A stretch of DNA of 64,000 nt from Dactylorhiza incarnata (lineage: Eukaryota > Streptophyta > Magnoliopsida > Asparagales > Orchidaceae). Below the pieces are notes generated by a model, which was given only the letters and a program-made list of their open reading frames with translations, had not been told where the DNA came from and did not search any database. Below, one piece after another: positions 44,376-55,100 of the stretch; positions within the stretch are counted from its first letter, which is position 1, and every line of letters begins with the position of its first letter. Location: positions 13,434,001 to 13,498,000 of the forward strand of contig JAWHQI010000019.1 of NCBI GenBank assembly GCA_033032865.1, written 5' to 3'. Made by a program: the position numbers and the translations under genes.

Positions 44376-45561
44376 TGTTGAAACCAGTAACCCGGTTTCG
44401 ACGTTCGAAAGGGGGATGCAGCTAGCCCTTACTTGACCCGAGCTAGAACCCTTGACCAGTCACTCTGAACCGAAAGACCTTCCCCTTGGAGAACACCTAA
44501 GTCCACAAACGGACCCCTTAAGCTGCAGCGTGGAGGTCCCACCACATACCCGGAAGCTCTCAAGAACTTCCCCTCCCAAGCCAATGCTGAGCCTGGGCAC
44601 CTCGGAGGGCACTAAGAACCACCTCACCGTCAACCTTCGATGACAGGGGAGGGGGGTGCTTGCTCACAAGACCACGCGAGGGAGGGGGTAGGAACCAACC
44701 CTTCCCAAGGTGCCCATGGGGGTCTATTTATAGACTCCCCAAAAAATGGTCTGCGGATAGCCAAAATGGTCTGCCAATAGCCTAGTTCCGCCATTTGAAA
44801 ATACTACATGCACCCCAATTTGAACTTGACTTTGCTCTGGATGGACGACCCGAGGCCCCCTTGCCCCAACGAACCGAAGTCACCCTACCTGGGCGAGTGG
44901 ACATTGGTCCACTCGCCCCCTTGGCGTCGGGAGGGCGGATCAAAATACACCCACCTCCTCGCTTTTGAGGAAGTGGGAGCACTCCTCCCACTCGCCCAAA
45001 GAGGCCGGGCAAGTGGGAGGGCTCCGCCCACTCCCCAAAGGGGCCGGACGAGTGGGAGGGTTCCTCCTACTCGCCCAAAGGGGCCGGGCGAGTGGGAGGG
45101 CTCCTCCCACTCGCCCAAAGGGGCCGGGCGAGTGGGAGGGTCCTCCCACTCGCCCAAAGGGGGCCGGGCGAGTGGGAGGGCTCCTCCCACTCGCCGAAAG
45201 GGGGCCGGGCGAGTGGGAGGGCTCCTCCCACTCGCCCAAAGGGCCCGGGCGAGTGTGAGGGTTCCTCCCACTCGCCCAAAGGGGGCCGGGCGAGTGGGAG
45301 GGCTTCTCCCACTCGCCCGGACCTCCCACTCGCCCAAAGGGTCCGGGCGAGTGGGAGGGTTCCTCCCACTCGCCCAAAGCCTCCCACTCGCCCAAAGGGG
45401 GCCGGGCGAGTGGGTGCTCCCTCCACTTGCCCGCCTCCTCTTTTTGCCTTGATTGGTTTTGATCGCCTTTGAGCGGTCGCTCTACTTTCCTCGGTCACCT
45501 TTACAATCTCGACCTTATCCGCGTCGGGTCACAATGAATCGGAAAATATGAGGGTTGTACA
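44376..45561 (-). repeat. LTR (left) of the hairpin-array element
   Basis: This 1,186-bp LTR contains the palindrome array and, just before it, a separate inverted repeat: GGGCGAGTGGAC at 44891-44902 pairs with GTCCACTCGCCC about 4 bases later. Confidence 0.88.
44971..45413. repeat. Tandem hairpin array, about 10 units of 40 bp
   Basis: The unit is CCTCCCACTCGCCC, a 9-10 base loop AAAGGGGSCC, then GGGCGAGTGGGAGG. The two arms are exact reverse complements. About ten units are joined head to tail, a few of them shortened. Arms of neighbouring units can also pair. The open frames running through this region on both strands are by-products of the repeat. Confidence 0.95.
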
Positions 45562-45729
45562 CAATCCCCGCTCTTTTCGAGCTTGTATCAAGCTCAGAAA
45601 GAAAGTCCAACCCACCTATTTGACGAGTAGGTGGGACCTGAGGGGGATCCGCGAAGGGACCTGCCAACGGGATACCCCTGCCGAGTCCTTCGGCTGAACC
45701 TGACTTGAGGCGGAAGGCGAACCTTTCAC

Positions 45730-46262
45730 CACTAAACACCCCTCCTGTGAGCCGAGCTCAACATGAGGTGGAGAAAGCTCAACACCTTTAGGTCGAGCTA
45801 AACTCGACCAAAGGTGGAGGGAGACTCAACACCTCTAGTCGAGCTGAACTTGACATGATGTAAGGAACGGACCTTTCTCCACTAGACACCCCTCCTGTGA
45901 GCCGAGCTCAACAGGAGGTGGAGAAAGCTCAACACCTTTAGGTCGAGCTAAACTCGGCCGAAGGTTGAGGGAGACTCAACATCTCTAGTCGAGCTGAACT
46001 TGACATGAGGTGAGGAACGGACCTTTCTCCACTAGACACCCCTCCTGTGAGCCGAGCTCAACAGGAGGTGGAGAAAGCTCAACACCTTTAGGTCGAATTG
46101 ATCTTGACCTTGGGTGGAGATAAACTTAATACCCTTAGTCGAGCCGAGCTCGACCTGAGGTGAAAGGCAACTCAACACCTCTAGTCGAGCCGACCTCGAC
46201 CTGAGGTGGAAGGCAACTCAACACCTCTAGTCGAGCCGAACTCGACCTGAGGTGGAAGGCAG
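45730..46262. repeat. Tandem repeats of about 145 bp and 48 bp
   Basis: A long unit containing CACCCCTCCTGTGAGCCGAG, then CAACACCTTTAGGTCGAGCT and CAACACCTCTAGTCGAGC is repeated three times. It then changes to a shorter unit (CTCGACCTGAGGTGGAAGGC) repeated three times. Confidence 0.85.
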
Positions 46263-47115
46263 GAACACACCTACTAGAGAGCCGAGCTCACCTAGAGGGG
46301 GAGGGGACTCCACCTACCAGAGAGCCAAGCTCAACTGGAGGGGGAGGGAACTCCACACCTACCAGGGAGCCGAGCTCACCTGGAGGGGGAGGGAACTCCG
46401 CACCTACCAGGGAGCCGAGCTCTCCTGCAGGGGGAGGGAACTCCACACCTACCAGGGAGCTGAGCTCTCCTCGAAAGGGAGGGAACTCCACACCTACCAG
46501 AGAGCCGAGCTCTCCTGGAGGGGGAGGGAACTCCACACCTACCAGGGAGCCGAGCTCTCCTGGAGGGGGAGGGAACTCCACACCTACCAGAGAGCCGAGC
46601 TCTCCTGGAGGGGGAGGGAACTCCACACCTACCAGGGAGCCGAGCTCACCTGGATGGGGAGGGAACTCCACACCTACCAGGGAGTCGAGCTCTCCTGGAG
46701 GGGGAGGGAACTCCACACCTACCAGGGAGCCGAGCTCTCCTAGAGGGGGAGGGAACTCCACACCTACCAGGGAGCCGAGCTCTCCTAGAGGGGGAGGGAA
46801 CTCCACCTACCAGAGAGCAGAGCTCACCTGGAGGGGGAGGGAAATCCACGCCTACCAGGGAGCCGAGCTCACCTGGAGGGGGAGGGAACTCTACACCTAC
46901 CAGGGAGCCGAGCTCTCCTCGAGGGGGAGGGAACTCCACACCTACCAGGGAGCCGAGCTCTCCTGGAGAGGGAGGGAACTCCACACCTACCAGGGAGCCG
47001 AGCTCTCTTAGAGGGGGAGGGAACTCCACACCTACCAGGGAGCCGAGCTCTCTTAGAGGGGGAGGGAACTCCACACCTACCAGGGAGCCGAGCTCTCCTG
47101 GAGGGGGAGGGAATC
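46262..47115. repeat. 45-bp minisatellite, about 19 units
   Basis: The unit starts AACTCCACACCTACCAGGGA, continues GCCGAGCTCTCCTGGA and ends in a GGGGGAGGG run. The period is exactly 45 bases (for example 46349, 46394, 46439). Because 45 is divisible by 3, long frames result on both strands. On the minus strand, the element's sense strand, a 15-residue unit VEFPPPPGELGSLVG is repeated at 46288-46806 and 46646-47074. Whether it is translated is unknown. Confidence 0.92.
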
Positions 47116-47136
47116 AACAATTTCCCGAACTATCCG

Positions 47137-48360
47137 GGGGTGGAAAACCGGTCCACGTCCCAGGTGCTTACCCTCACTGAGGGATGGGGAAACTCCACCA
47201 TCTTATCAAAGTAACTGAGGCAGAGATCCAATCCACGTCTTAGGTGCTTACCTTCACCTAGAGGCAGAGGAACTCAACCCTCTTATCAAAGCAGCTGATG
47301 CAGAGATCTCATCCACACCCTAGATGCTTGGCTTCCCTGGGGGTAGAGGAATTCAACACCTTTTTGAACCAATTGGGGGTGGAGTACCCGTCCACGTCCT
47401 AGGGGCTTAGCTTGCCTGGAGGCAGGGGAACCCGACACCTTCCCAAACTAGTTGGGTGCGGGGTACCCGTCAACGTCCTAGGGGCCTGCCCTGAGGCAGA
47501 GGAACTCAACACTTTTCAAACCAACCGGAGGTGGAATACCCTTACACATCCTAGGGGCCTAGCTTACCGGGAGGCGGATGAGCTCATCATCTTTCCAAGT
47601 CACTTAACCAAGTATCGAGTCGACCCAATGAGTCTCCCATCTGCCGACATGACTGAGTCCGGAGAATGGTCTCTAGTCGGGGACCTTACCGGATGGGGGC
47701 AGAGTACCCATCCACGTCCTAGGTGTTTTGCTTACCTGGAGATAGGGGAACTCAACGCCCTCCCAATCCAATTGGAGGTGGAAGTACCCACCCGCATCCT
47801 AGGGGCTCAGCTTGCCTGGAGGCAGAGGAACTCAACACTCTCCCAAGTTAGTTACTGAACAGCAAGTCGACCTGACGAGCCCCCCATCGGCTGGCATGAC
47901 TGAGCCCAGCGGTTGGTCTCTAGTCAGGGATCCTACCAACTGGGGGCGGAATACTCATCCACGTCCTAGGTGTTTACCTTCACCCGGAGGCAGAGGAACT
48001 CAACGCCCTCCCAAGTCAGTTACCGAACAACAAGTCGACCTGACGAGCCCCCCATTGGCCGGCATGACTGAGCCCAGCAGATGGTCTCTACTCAGGGATC
48101 CTACCAACTGGGGGAGGAATACCCATCCACGTCCTAGGTGCTTACCTTCACCCGGAGGCAGAGGAACTCAATGCCCTCCCAAGTCAGTTACCGAACAGCA
48201 AGTCGACCTGACGAGCCCCCCATCGGCTGGCATGACTGAGCCCAGCGGATGGTCTCTAGTCAGGGATCCTACCAACTGGGGGCGGAATACCCATCCACGT
48301 CCTAGGTGCTTACCTTCACCCGGAGGCAGAGGAACTCAACGCCCTCCCAATTCAGTTATC
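47137..48360. repeat. 168-bp and related tandem repeats
   Basis: CCTGACGAGCCCCCCATYGG recurs at 47871, 48039 and 48207, a 168-bp period. Each unit carries ATCCACGTCCTAGGTG and GGAGGCAGAGGAACTCAA. Upstream, 47140-47860, shorter and more divergent versions of the same CCACGTCCTAGG/GGAGGCAGAGGAACTC motif occur about every 80-100 bases. Confidence 0.88.
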
Positions 48361-48369
48361 ATAGGTGTT

Positions 48370-48660
48370 ACCTGGAACCTTCTTCATTCATTATCGAGGG
48401 GTTACACTTTTATTACAACGCGCCTCTCTGGGCCTACTCGGCCACATGCACCCTGGCCATCTCCCTCATCACCTCCTCTACTTTCTTCGTCTTCTTACTC
48501 TTTCTCCTTCTCCTGGTCCCTCCTGCTTCTTTGGCCAACCTGGAGGTGAAGAACTTGTTCCCGAAACCGATCCACGTAGCCTCCCAGCGTCTTCCCCTGA
48601 TTTTGTCGAACCAAGAATAGGGGTTCTACCCCCTTCATGGTGAGACGAAGGCATCCTCCC
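48370..48660 (-). pseudogene. Gag-like relic of the minus-strand element
   Basis: The minus-strand translation at 48560-48640 (RQNQGKTLGGYVDRFREQVL) fits the retrotransposon gag core. The continuation is charged (QRSRRDQEKEKE) and soon stops. It is the only protein relic in this element and fixes its orientation. Confidence 0.5.
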
Positions 48661-49016
48661 TACCCCCTCACTCGAGGTAGCTGGTCCCAGGAGAGTTGTT
48701 GAAGAGCGCTCGCTATTGGAGGCTCAAGCCTTCCTCCGAGGCTGGCCCCTTCCCTTGCCTTCCTTCGAGGCTTGCTCTATCTCCATCAAAGACGGCGAGG
48801 CAAGCATAGGTGTTGGCGATGCTGAGCACTCGCCCTGAGGGGGGAGTGCGACCCGCAAGACTTCCTGGATCGCCTTCCTGAACTCCTCAAGTCACCTTTC
48901 TTCACGCACTCGCTGGCAGGGGTGAGTCCCCCAGCTCATCGCTTCCAGCCATGAGACCTGCCCAGAGCTTTCTGAACTAGCTGCTTCCACGCTCACCGCA
49001 CCATAATGTTGAAACC
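48661..49016. other. Non-coding segment before the right LTR
   Basis: This is the leader side of the minus-strand element. No convincing primer site is recognised next to the LTR (minus-strand sequence TTATGGTGCGGTGAGC). Confidence 0.45.
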
Positions 49017-50185
49017 AGTAACCTGGTTTCGACGTTCGAAAGGGGGATGCAGCTAGCCCGTACTTGACCCGAGCTAGAACCCTTGACCAGTCACTCTGAA
49101 CCGAAAGACCTTCCCCTTGGAGAACACCTAAGTCCACAAACGAACCCCTTAAGCTGCAGTGTGGAGGTCCCACCACATACCCGGAAGCTCTCAAAGAACT
49201 TCCCCTCCCAAGCCAATGCTGAGCCTGGGCACCTTTGAGGGCACTAAGAACCACCTCACCGTCAACCTCGATGACAGGGGGAGGGGGGGGGGGGGTGCTT
49301 GCTCACAATACCACGCGAGGGAGGGGGTAGGAACCAACCCTTCCCAAGGTGCCCATGGGGGTCTATTTATAGACTTCCCCAAAAATGGTCTGCGGATAGC
49401 CAAAATGGTCTGCCAATAGCCTAGTTCCGCCATTTGAAAATACTACTTGCACCCCAATTTGAACTGGACTTTGCTCTGGATGGACGACCCTAGGCCCCCT
49501 TGCCCCAACGAACCGAAGTCACCCTACCTGGGCGAGTGGACATTGGTCCACTCGCCCCCTTGGCGTCGGGAGGGCGGATCAAAATACACCCACCTCCTCA
49601 CCTTTGAGGAAGTGGGAGGACTCCTCCCACTCGCCCAAAGAGGCAGGGCGAGTGGGAGGGCTCCTCCCACTCGCCCAAAGGGGTCGGGCGAGTAGGAGGG
49701 TTCCTCCCACTCGCCCAAAGGGGGCCGGGCGAGTGGGAGGGTTCCTCCCACTCGCCCAAAGGGGGCCGGGCGAGTGGGAGGGCTCCTACCACTCGCCCAA
49801 AGGGTCCGGGCGAGTGGGAGGGTTCCTTCCACTCGCCCAAAGGGGGCCGAGCGAGTGGGAGGGCTCCTCCCACTCGCCCAAAGGGTCCGGGCGAGTGGGA
49901 GGGTTCCTCCCACTCGCCCAAAGGGGGCCGGGCAAGTGGGAGCTCCTCCCACTCGCCCAAAGGGTCCGGGCGAGTGGGAGGGTTCCTCCCACTCGCCCAA
50001 AGCCTCCCACTCGCCCAAAGGGGGCCGGGCGTGTGGGTGCTCCCTCCACTTGCCCCGCCGCCTCTTTTTGCCTTGACTGGTTTTGATCGCCTTTGAGCGG
50101 TCGCTCTACTTGCCTCGGCCACCTTTACTATCTCGACCTTATCCGCGTCGGGTCACAACGACTCGGAAAATATGAGGGTTGTACA
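49017..50185 (-). repeat. LTR (right) of the hairpin-array element
   Basis: This 1,169-bp LTR contains the same inverted repeat and hairpin array (about 49615-50035, nine to ten units). The array differs in unit order and loop sequence from the left copy, while the flanking LTR sequence is nearly identical. A 13-base G tract is at 49283-49295. Confidence 0.88.
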
Positions 50186-51356
50186 ATCATCGTAGTTCTT
50201 TATTACCTCACGGATCTAGATCACCATCACTTAATTTACTGAATCATATTTATCATTTCAAGTTTGTCATCGCCATCATTTATACAGATTTTCAACACTC
50301 CATTGTCAGTCTTTACTATTCAGAGTCTTAATAACACAACGACACAGAACTGTTTCACGTTCTAAATTTAATATCGACTAGAACATTCTAGTCGATATAG
50401 AATTATTGGTTGATATTCCATTCGATGGTCTACGATGGAAATTTGAAAAATTACATCCCGTAATTCATCATTCACTGTTCTTTATTACTTGTTCACATTC
50501 ACTGAAGTTCATCTTCTTGCTGGATAGAGGTAACCCTTCTAGAACTTCATCTTCTTCTCAGAACTTTATCTCCTTCCGAGAACTTCATCTCCTTCCGAGA
50601 ACTTCATCTCCTTCCCGGAACTACATCGTCTTGCCGGCATCTAGCAAGACCCACTTTACTTTGCCCGATTATAATTACCGTAATATCAATCTATAGTCTG
50701 CATATTAATCATTTCTTTATGATATTAGACTAGTATTATAATTTTCTTCTAACCGTGTCTTTAACAGTTTGTTTCATGTTATTTTTATTTTCAAGAAAAT
50801 TCTTTTATGTATGACACATTCACAAGTTCATTCTAATTTTTTTTAAATTAGTTTTATAAAACATTACCTCATTTCTTTTATACATCATTATAGTAAGAGC
50901 TTATGTTTTTGAATATTTAAGATTGTAGGTTAATTGCTGTAATTCATTTTATTGTACATTTTATTTCAAGAATCTATTAAGCTACTCGTGCGGGTCTCGG
51001 ATGTCCCACTGGCCCTTGGGAAAAGGGCTGGTAAAATTCTATTATAGTAAGAATTTTTGGGGTGCTAAGGTGAGCGGAGGCCTCTTAACAAGCGAGTAGG
51101 ATCCTGGGGGATATGAACACTTTAAATCTCCATGTCATTTAATTATTTAGCTTTTCATTTCTTGTTCATTGTATAATCTAGCAGTACCTATTATACTTAT
51201 CAATATTTTTATTATTATAAAAATTGGTACTCTCTCACCAAAACTTTCTTTAAAGAATCAATAATTAAATAAAGTATACAAATTATTTTAAATTTTATTT
51301 AATCCCAATTCACCCCCCCCCCCCCTCTTGGGATTATTGTGACATTTCTTCCAACA

Positions 51357-52196
51357 CTTTGTACCGCAGACGACTAGACACGAACTGGAAGAACGCTTCC
51401 TACACCTGAAGCAGGGAAGTCATTCTGTGTTGGAATATCTGTGGGAGTTCTCGCATCTAGCTTGTTTCGCCACATCCCACCAACTAGATGACTCCGGCTA
51501 CGCCAAGAGGTTCTACAAGGGCCTCCGTGATGATCTGAGGCAAGCCCTGCTATACGTAGCAGTTTCCGGCCTAGCACGGATCATCGAAGAGGCAAAGAAG
51601 CTGGAGGCGGACCAACTGATGGTGAGAAACAGAGGGAAAATGCCAGCATAAGATGCGGTATTTGGTGGCAAGGGACACCAAAGGGGTAGATTCATCCAGC
51701 ACGGGAGGGGCGGGGGACAACCCCGTCCCGACTTCAGATAGGAGCATAGGCCTCCGATAGTGTTGTCCCCTCAACCGCTACAGATCCAGGAGCCACCAAG
51801 ACAAGGTGGAGGGGCATCTCCCCCACAGTTGTGCTACCACTTCCACTAACCGGGCCACATCCGTATCAACTGTCCTCAGAGAGATCAACCACCACCTCCA
51901 ACACCACCTGTTCAGCAGCCTAGGGGCCGAGGCCGAGGTTGAGGATTCCACAGAGTAGATTGCAGATAAGATAGAGATCAGATGTACGCTCTGGTTCTTG
52001 CTCAACCCCGAAACCCGGATAGGGTTATAGAAGGTATGCTAGTAGTTTAAAATTCTTTTCAATTCTTAGATTGTAGATTTGATATAGAACTGTTAGAAGC
52101 AGAAAAACTTAGCAACCTACAACTATACAATAATTCAGGAATAGTAACTGTATGCGGAAAGCCTGCCCATACCTTGTTCGACACGGGGGCATCACA
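51357..52196 (+). pseudogene. Gypsy (Del/Tekay-like) gag-protease, second part
   Basis: This continues the gag from 35151. The frame gives LEERFLHLKQGSHSVLEYLW, then EFSHLACFA, FYKGLRDDLR and EEAKKLEADQ, the classical gypsy gag fold. A knuckle relic CYHFH..GHIRINCP follows after stops. The protease relic HTLFDTGASHV is at about 52165-52197 and is cut there by the next LTR. Several stops are present (for example TAA at about 51649). Confidence 0.8.
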
Positions 52197-55100
52197 TGTA
52201 ACATCCCCCAAACAACTAGACCCCTAGATTGGTTTTGTCATGACTAGGTCATGTCAAAACCCTAGGAAGCTTGAAGAGACCACTTGGCCTTAGGCAAGAA
52301 GAAGGAATCCACAGTGATCTGCAAATAACAATTTCCAGTTACCAAGCTTAGGGTTGGAATTTAGGGTCTCACCTTGATCCTTTGACCACACCATAGCATC
52401 CCTAACCCATTAGGGGTCCTTGAGAACACCAAGGACCCATTGGGGTCAACCAAAGAGGCCAAGTTGACCAAAGCCAACACTAACCTTAAAATGATCAAAG
52501 TAGCCTAATTAGGGTCAATTAGCCTTCACCATGCCAAATTGACCTTGCCCATACCCTATAAGTATATTAGGGACCCAATGGAATAAAAAGCCCCACCATG
52601 GGGCCACCAATTTGACCTAAGTCAACTCTAGCCCTATTTTGGTCAAATTGCCCTATTGTGGGTCAATTGGCCTCCACCTTGCCAAATTGACCATATCTAG
52701 ACCTTCCTAACCCTTAGGGGAGGCCAATGGGTCACTATCCACCCATTGGGGCCAACCCAAATGGTCAATTTGACCAAAGTCAACTTCACCCTAAATTTAG
52801 GTCAAAATGACCTATTTTAGCCTAATCAAGCCCAATCCACTTGGGCTAGACCCAATTGGAGTGGACCAATAGCTTCATGGGCCTGATATCCACTCATGGG
52901 GCCATACAATTTCTGGAAATGATGAGTAGGAGAGAGAAAGTGCAATTTCCCCAATTTTGAAGAGAGAGAAAGAAGAGAGAGAAGACCATTAATGGCCATG
53001 GGAGGCCAAGGGCCTCCCCTCTTCATATGCAATGGCTTTGTACCTCCCCCCTCATCAGTTTTGAGGAGTTTAATAGCCAAGGACAGCCACCCAAGTGGCT
53101 AATTTAATGGAATTTCAATTTTGACCAAAAATTCTTAATTGCCATTAATGGTGAAATTGGAGGTTTCACCTCTCCCCCTTCCAGAAGTGGCTCCATAAAA
53201 AGCTATACAAGGATGTGAGGATGAGTTTTCCCCACTCACCTAAAGATTTTGAGCAACTTAGTGTGGAGGTTGCAATGTCCCCAAAGCTTAGGATCGACCA
53301 TGGAGGACCACCCAATCAGCAAGCTTCAAGGCTCCACACAGGTCTGGTTCTTCTCCTCTTCTCCAGTGGATAGATACACATCAAAAATAGGCAAGGATTG
53401 GGGCCAATTGGTCCCCAATCAGAATGGCCAAAATCTCCATTTTGGAGGGTTTTCTCCTTGCCTAAACCGCCGGTTTCGGCCACCACCGACCGGACGAGAC
53501 CTCCTATCGCCGACCACCACCTCAAAGAAGGTGGTGGTGGCATTGGCCGGCCGGGGAGGAGCGTGGGTGGCCGGGAAAACCAAGTTATAAAGGCTAAAAC
53601 ACGGGCTGATCTGGACCCTTGCCTGAAGGAGGAAGATGACCAACTACCACCCGATTTGCTTCAGGATTCGTGCAGAATCATATAATATAAATCCTTATGT
53701 AATTATATTTTCTGTCACATATATTACTGTACTTAGAATTAATTATTAAAAATACCTAGGCCCTCCTGTTGGAAAAGTGGTCAATACCAAAGTTGTAGCC
53801 ATTGGAGTCTACTTTAATTTAAAATTAATTTCAGCCCAATAAGGTTAGTGGTTTGACCACAACACTCAAAATGGTGCAACATGTACAAAGGGTTGACCAG
53901 GCCGTGATCTGAGTGCCCCCACTAAACTAGCCATCCAAATGGCCTGAAATTTGGAGCATAGTCTAATTATACCTACCCCCTAATCATATCCAAAAAATGA
54001 GAATTTTTGGATAAACTTTTTCTATGGTTTTTGTAAATATTTAATAAATCATATATAAATTAATTGAATGGTTTAATGACATCCAAACCCCTCCAAATTT
54101 TGGTGGGTGTTTCTTAGGGTCATAACATGACCATGGTAAAATTTCATCCCATTTGGAAATGATTGGTTGTGTAATTAATTAACCCAAGTTTGGTCAAACT
54201 AAGGTGTATTGGGTCAAAAGTGCTCTTGGTGGATTTAAGGGATCAACCCTTATCCAAAAGTAATGAAACCTTGGCCACTTACTTAGTGTCACATAAAACA
54301 CCTCCACCCATGATTTGGGGTGGTTTGGGGTGGATGTGCCCTAGAACCCTAGTTCTAACCCTAAGGTTGCACTTTGAGCCTTGTGAAGAACATAGGGTCA
54401 TATGTTCTCGAATGGTCATGGAACTTGGTAGATAAGTTCATAGGGTGTAAATATGCCCTAGGTAATTTTATGAGAATTTTAGGAACACTTTCCCCCCTCT
54501 GAATTAGGTTATAACCAATTAGGTCACTTTCTTATAAGAGGAATCTACATGCTTATTTTACCTTGAATATTGATGAAAGTTTGGTAGTGCTCATATAATC
54601 ATGATATAAATCTCTGGTATTTTTTGTGTAATTTTTGAATTGATTGATTTAGTACTTTATTCACAAGTCAACTATTTTGCCTTAAGATTATGATAAATAA
54701 ATAAGGGACAAATATTCTTTGGAAAATTGTGAAACTTGGTGATAGGACATTCTAGGGCATTAGAAGGCTCTCTGATTTTTCGTATACTTTTTGGAAGTAT
54801 TTATCAGTAGGTTACTTCACAATATATTCTAGTTGGGATTTTCTTGAAGTATTTATTCACGTGACAAATTGATTCTGAAAAATTATGAAACTCAGTCAGT
54901 TAACTTTTCTGATCATTATAGAGGTCTGGTAATTTTACCATAATTTTTGGATAAGTAATTTTGATGGTTCCTTCATTAGCATCCAATTTTGGATAATTAT
55001 TCAATATTATAATTAGAGGCCAATACCTTAATATAAAATTGGGATATTCTGTATTTGCTTTTATTTTTATATCATAGATTTTCTATAAATTTGTGTAGGC

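Larger units (their letters stand above)
44376..50185 (-). mobile_element. Non-autonomous minus-strand LTR element with hairpin-array LTRs
   Basis: The LTRs are 44376-45561 and 49017-50185 (TGTTGAAACC..GTTGTACA on the plus strand). Flanks ATTAT and ATCAT match at 4 of 5 bases. Orientation is minus: a polypurine run GAAAAGAGCGGGG abuts the left LTR on the minus strand. A gag-like segment (48560-48640, minus) reads EPLFLVRQNQG, then TLGGYVDRFREQVLHL, the gypsy gag pattern 'L....Q...E.L..Y..RF'. The 3.45-kb interior is mostly tandem repeats. No pol is present. A Tat-like gypsy derivative is my best guess. The primer site was not identified. Confidence 0.75.
35152..51356 (+). mobile_element. Sirevirus-like solo LTR, split by two nested insertions
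   Basis: The outer ends are TGTTGACCCTATAAAATG at 35152 and CTTCCAACA ending at 51356. They are flanked by a perfect 5-bp duplication CTTTG (35147-35151, 51357-51361) within a gag frame that continues across. Removing the insertions 35714-43852 and 44376-50190 leaves about 2.25 kb of LTR-like DNA (35152-35713, 43853-44375, 50191-51356). This DNA has no pol and has a Sirevirus-style end (CCCAATTCACCCCC..TCTTGGGAT..CCAACA). It includes 20-bp minirepeats (GAGAACTTCATCTCCTTCC) at 50550-50620. It is best read as a solo LTR left by LTR-LTR recombination. Confidence 0.8.

Noticed and set aside
44808..45498. Long overlapping open frames on both strands (up to 214 codons)
   Set aside because: They run through the hairpin array. 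The translations are repeats of GEWEGSSHSPKG type on both strands and carry no domain.
46252..47120. Frames of 142-172 codons treated as genes
   Set aside because: They follow from a 45-bp repeat unit without stops. They are recorded as a minisatellite, and the coding question is left to a finding.
53249..53685. Plus and minus frames of 74-113 codons inside the Tekay-like LTR
   Set aside because: They are not related to any domain I know and lie in an LTR. Such LTRs often carry chance frames.
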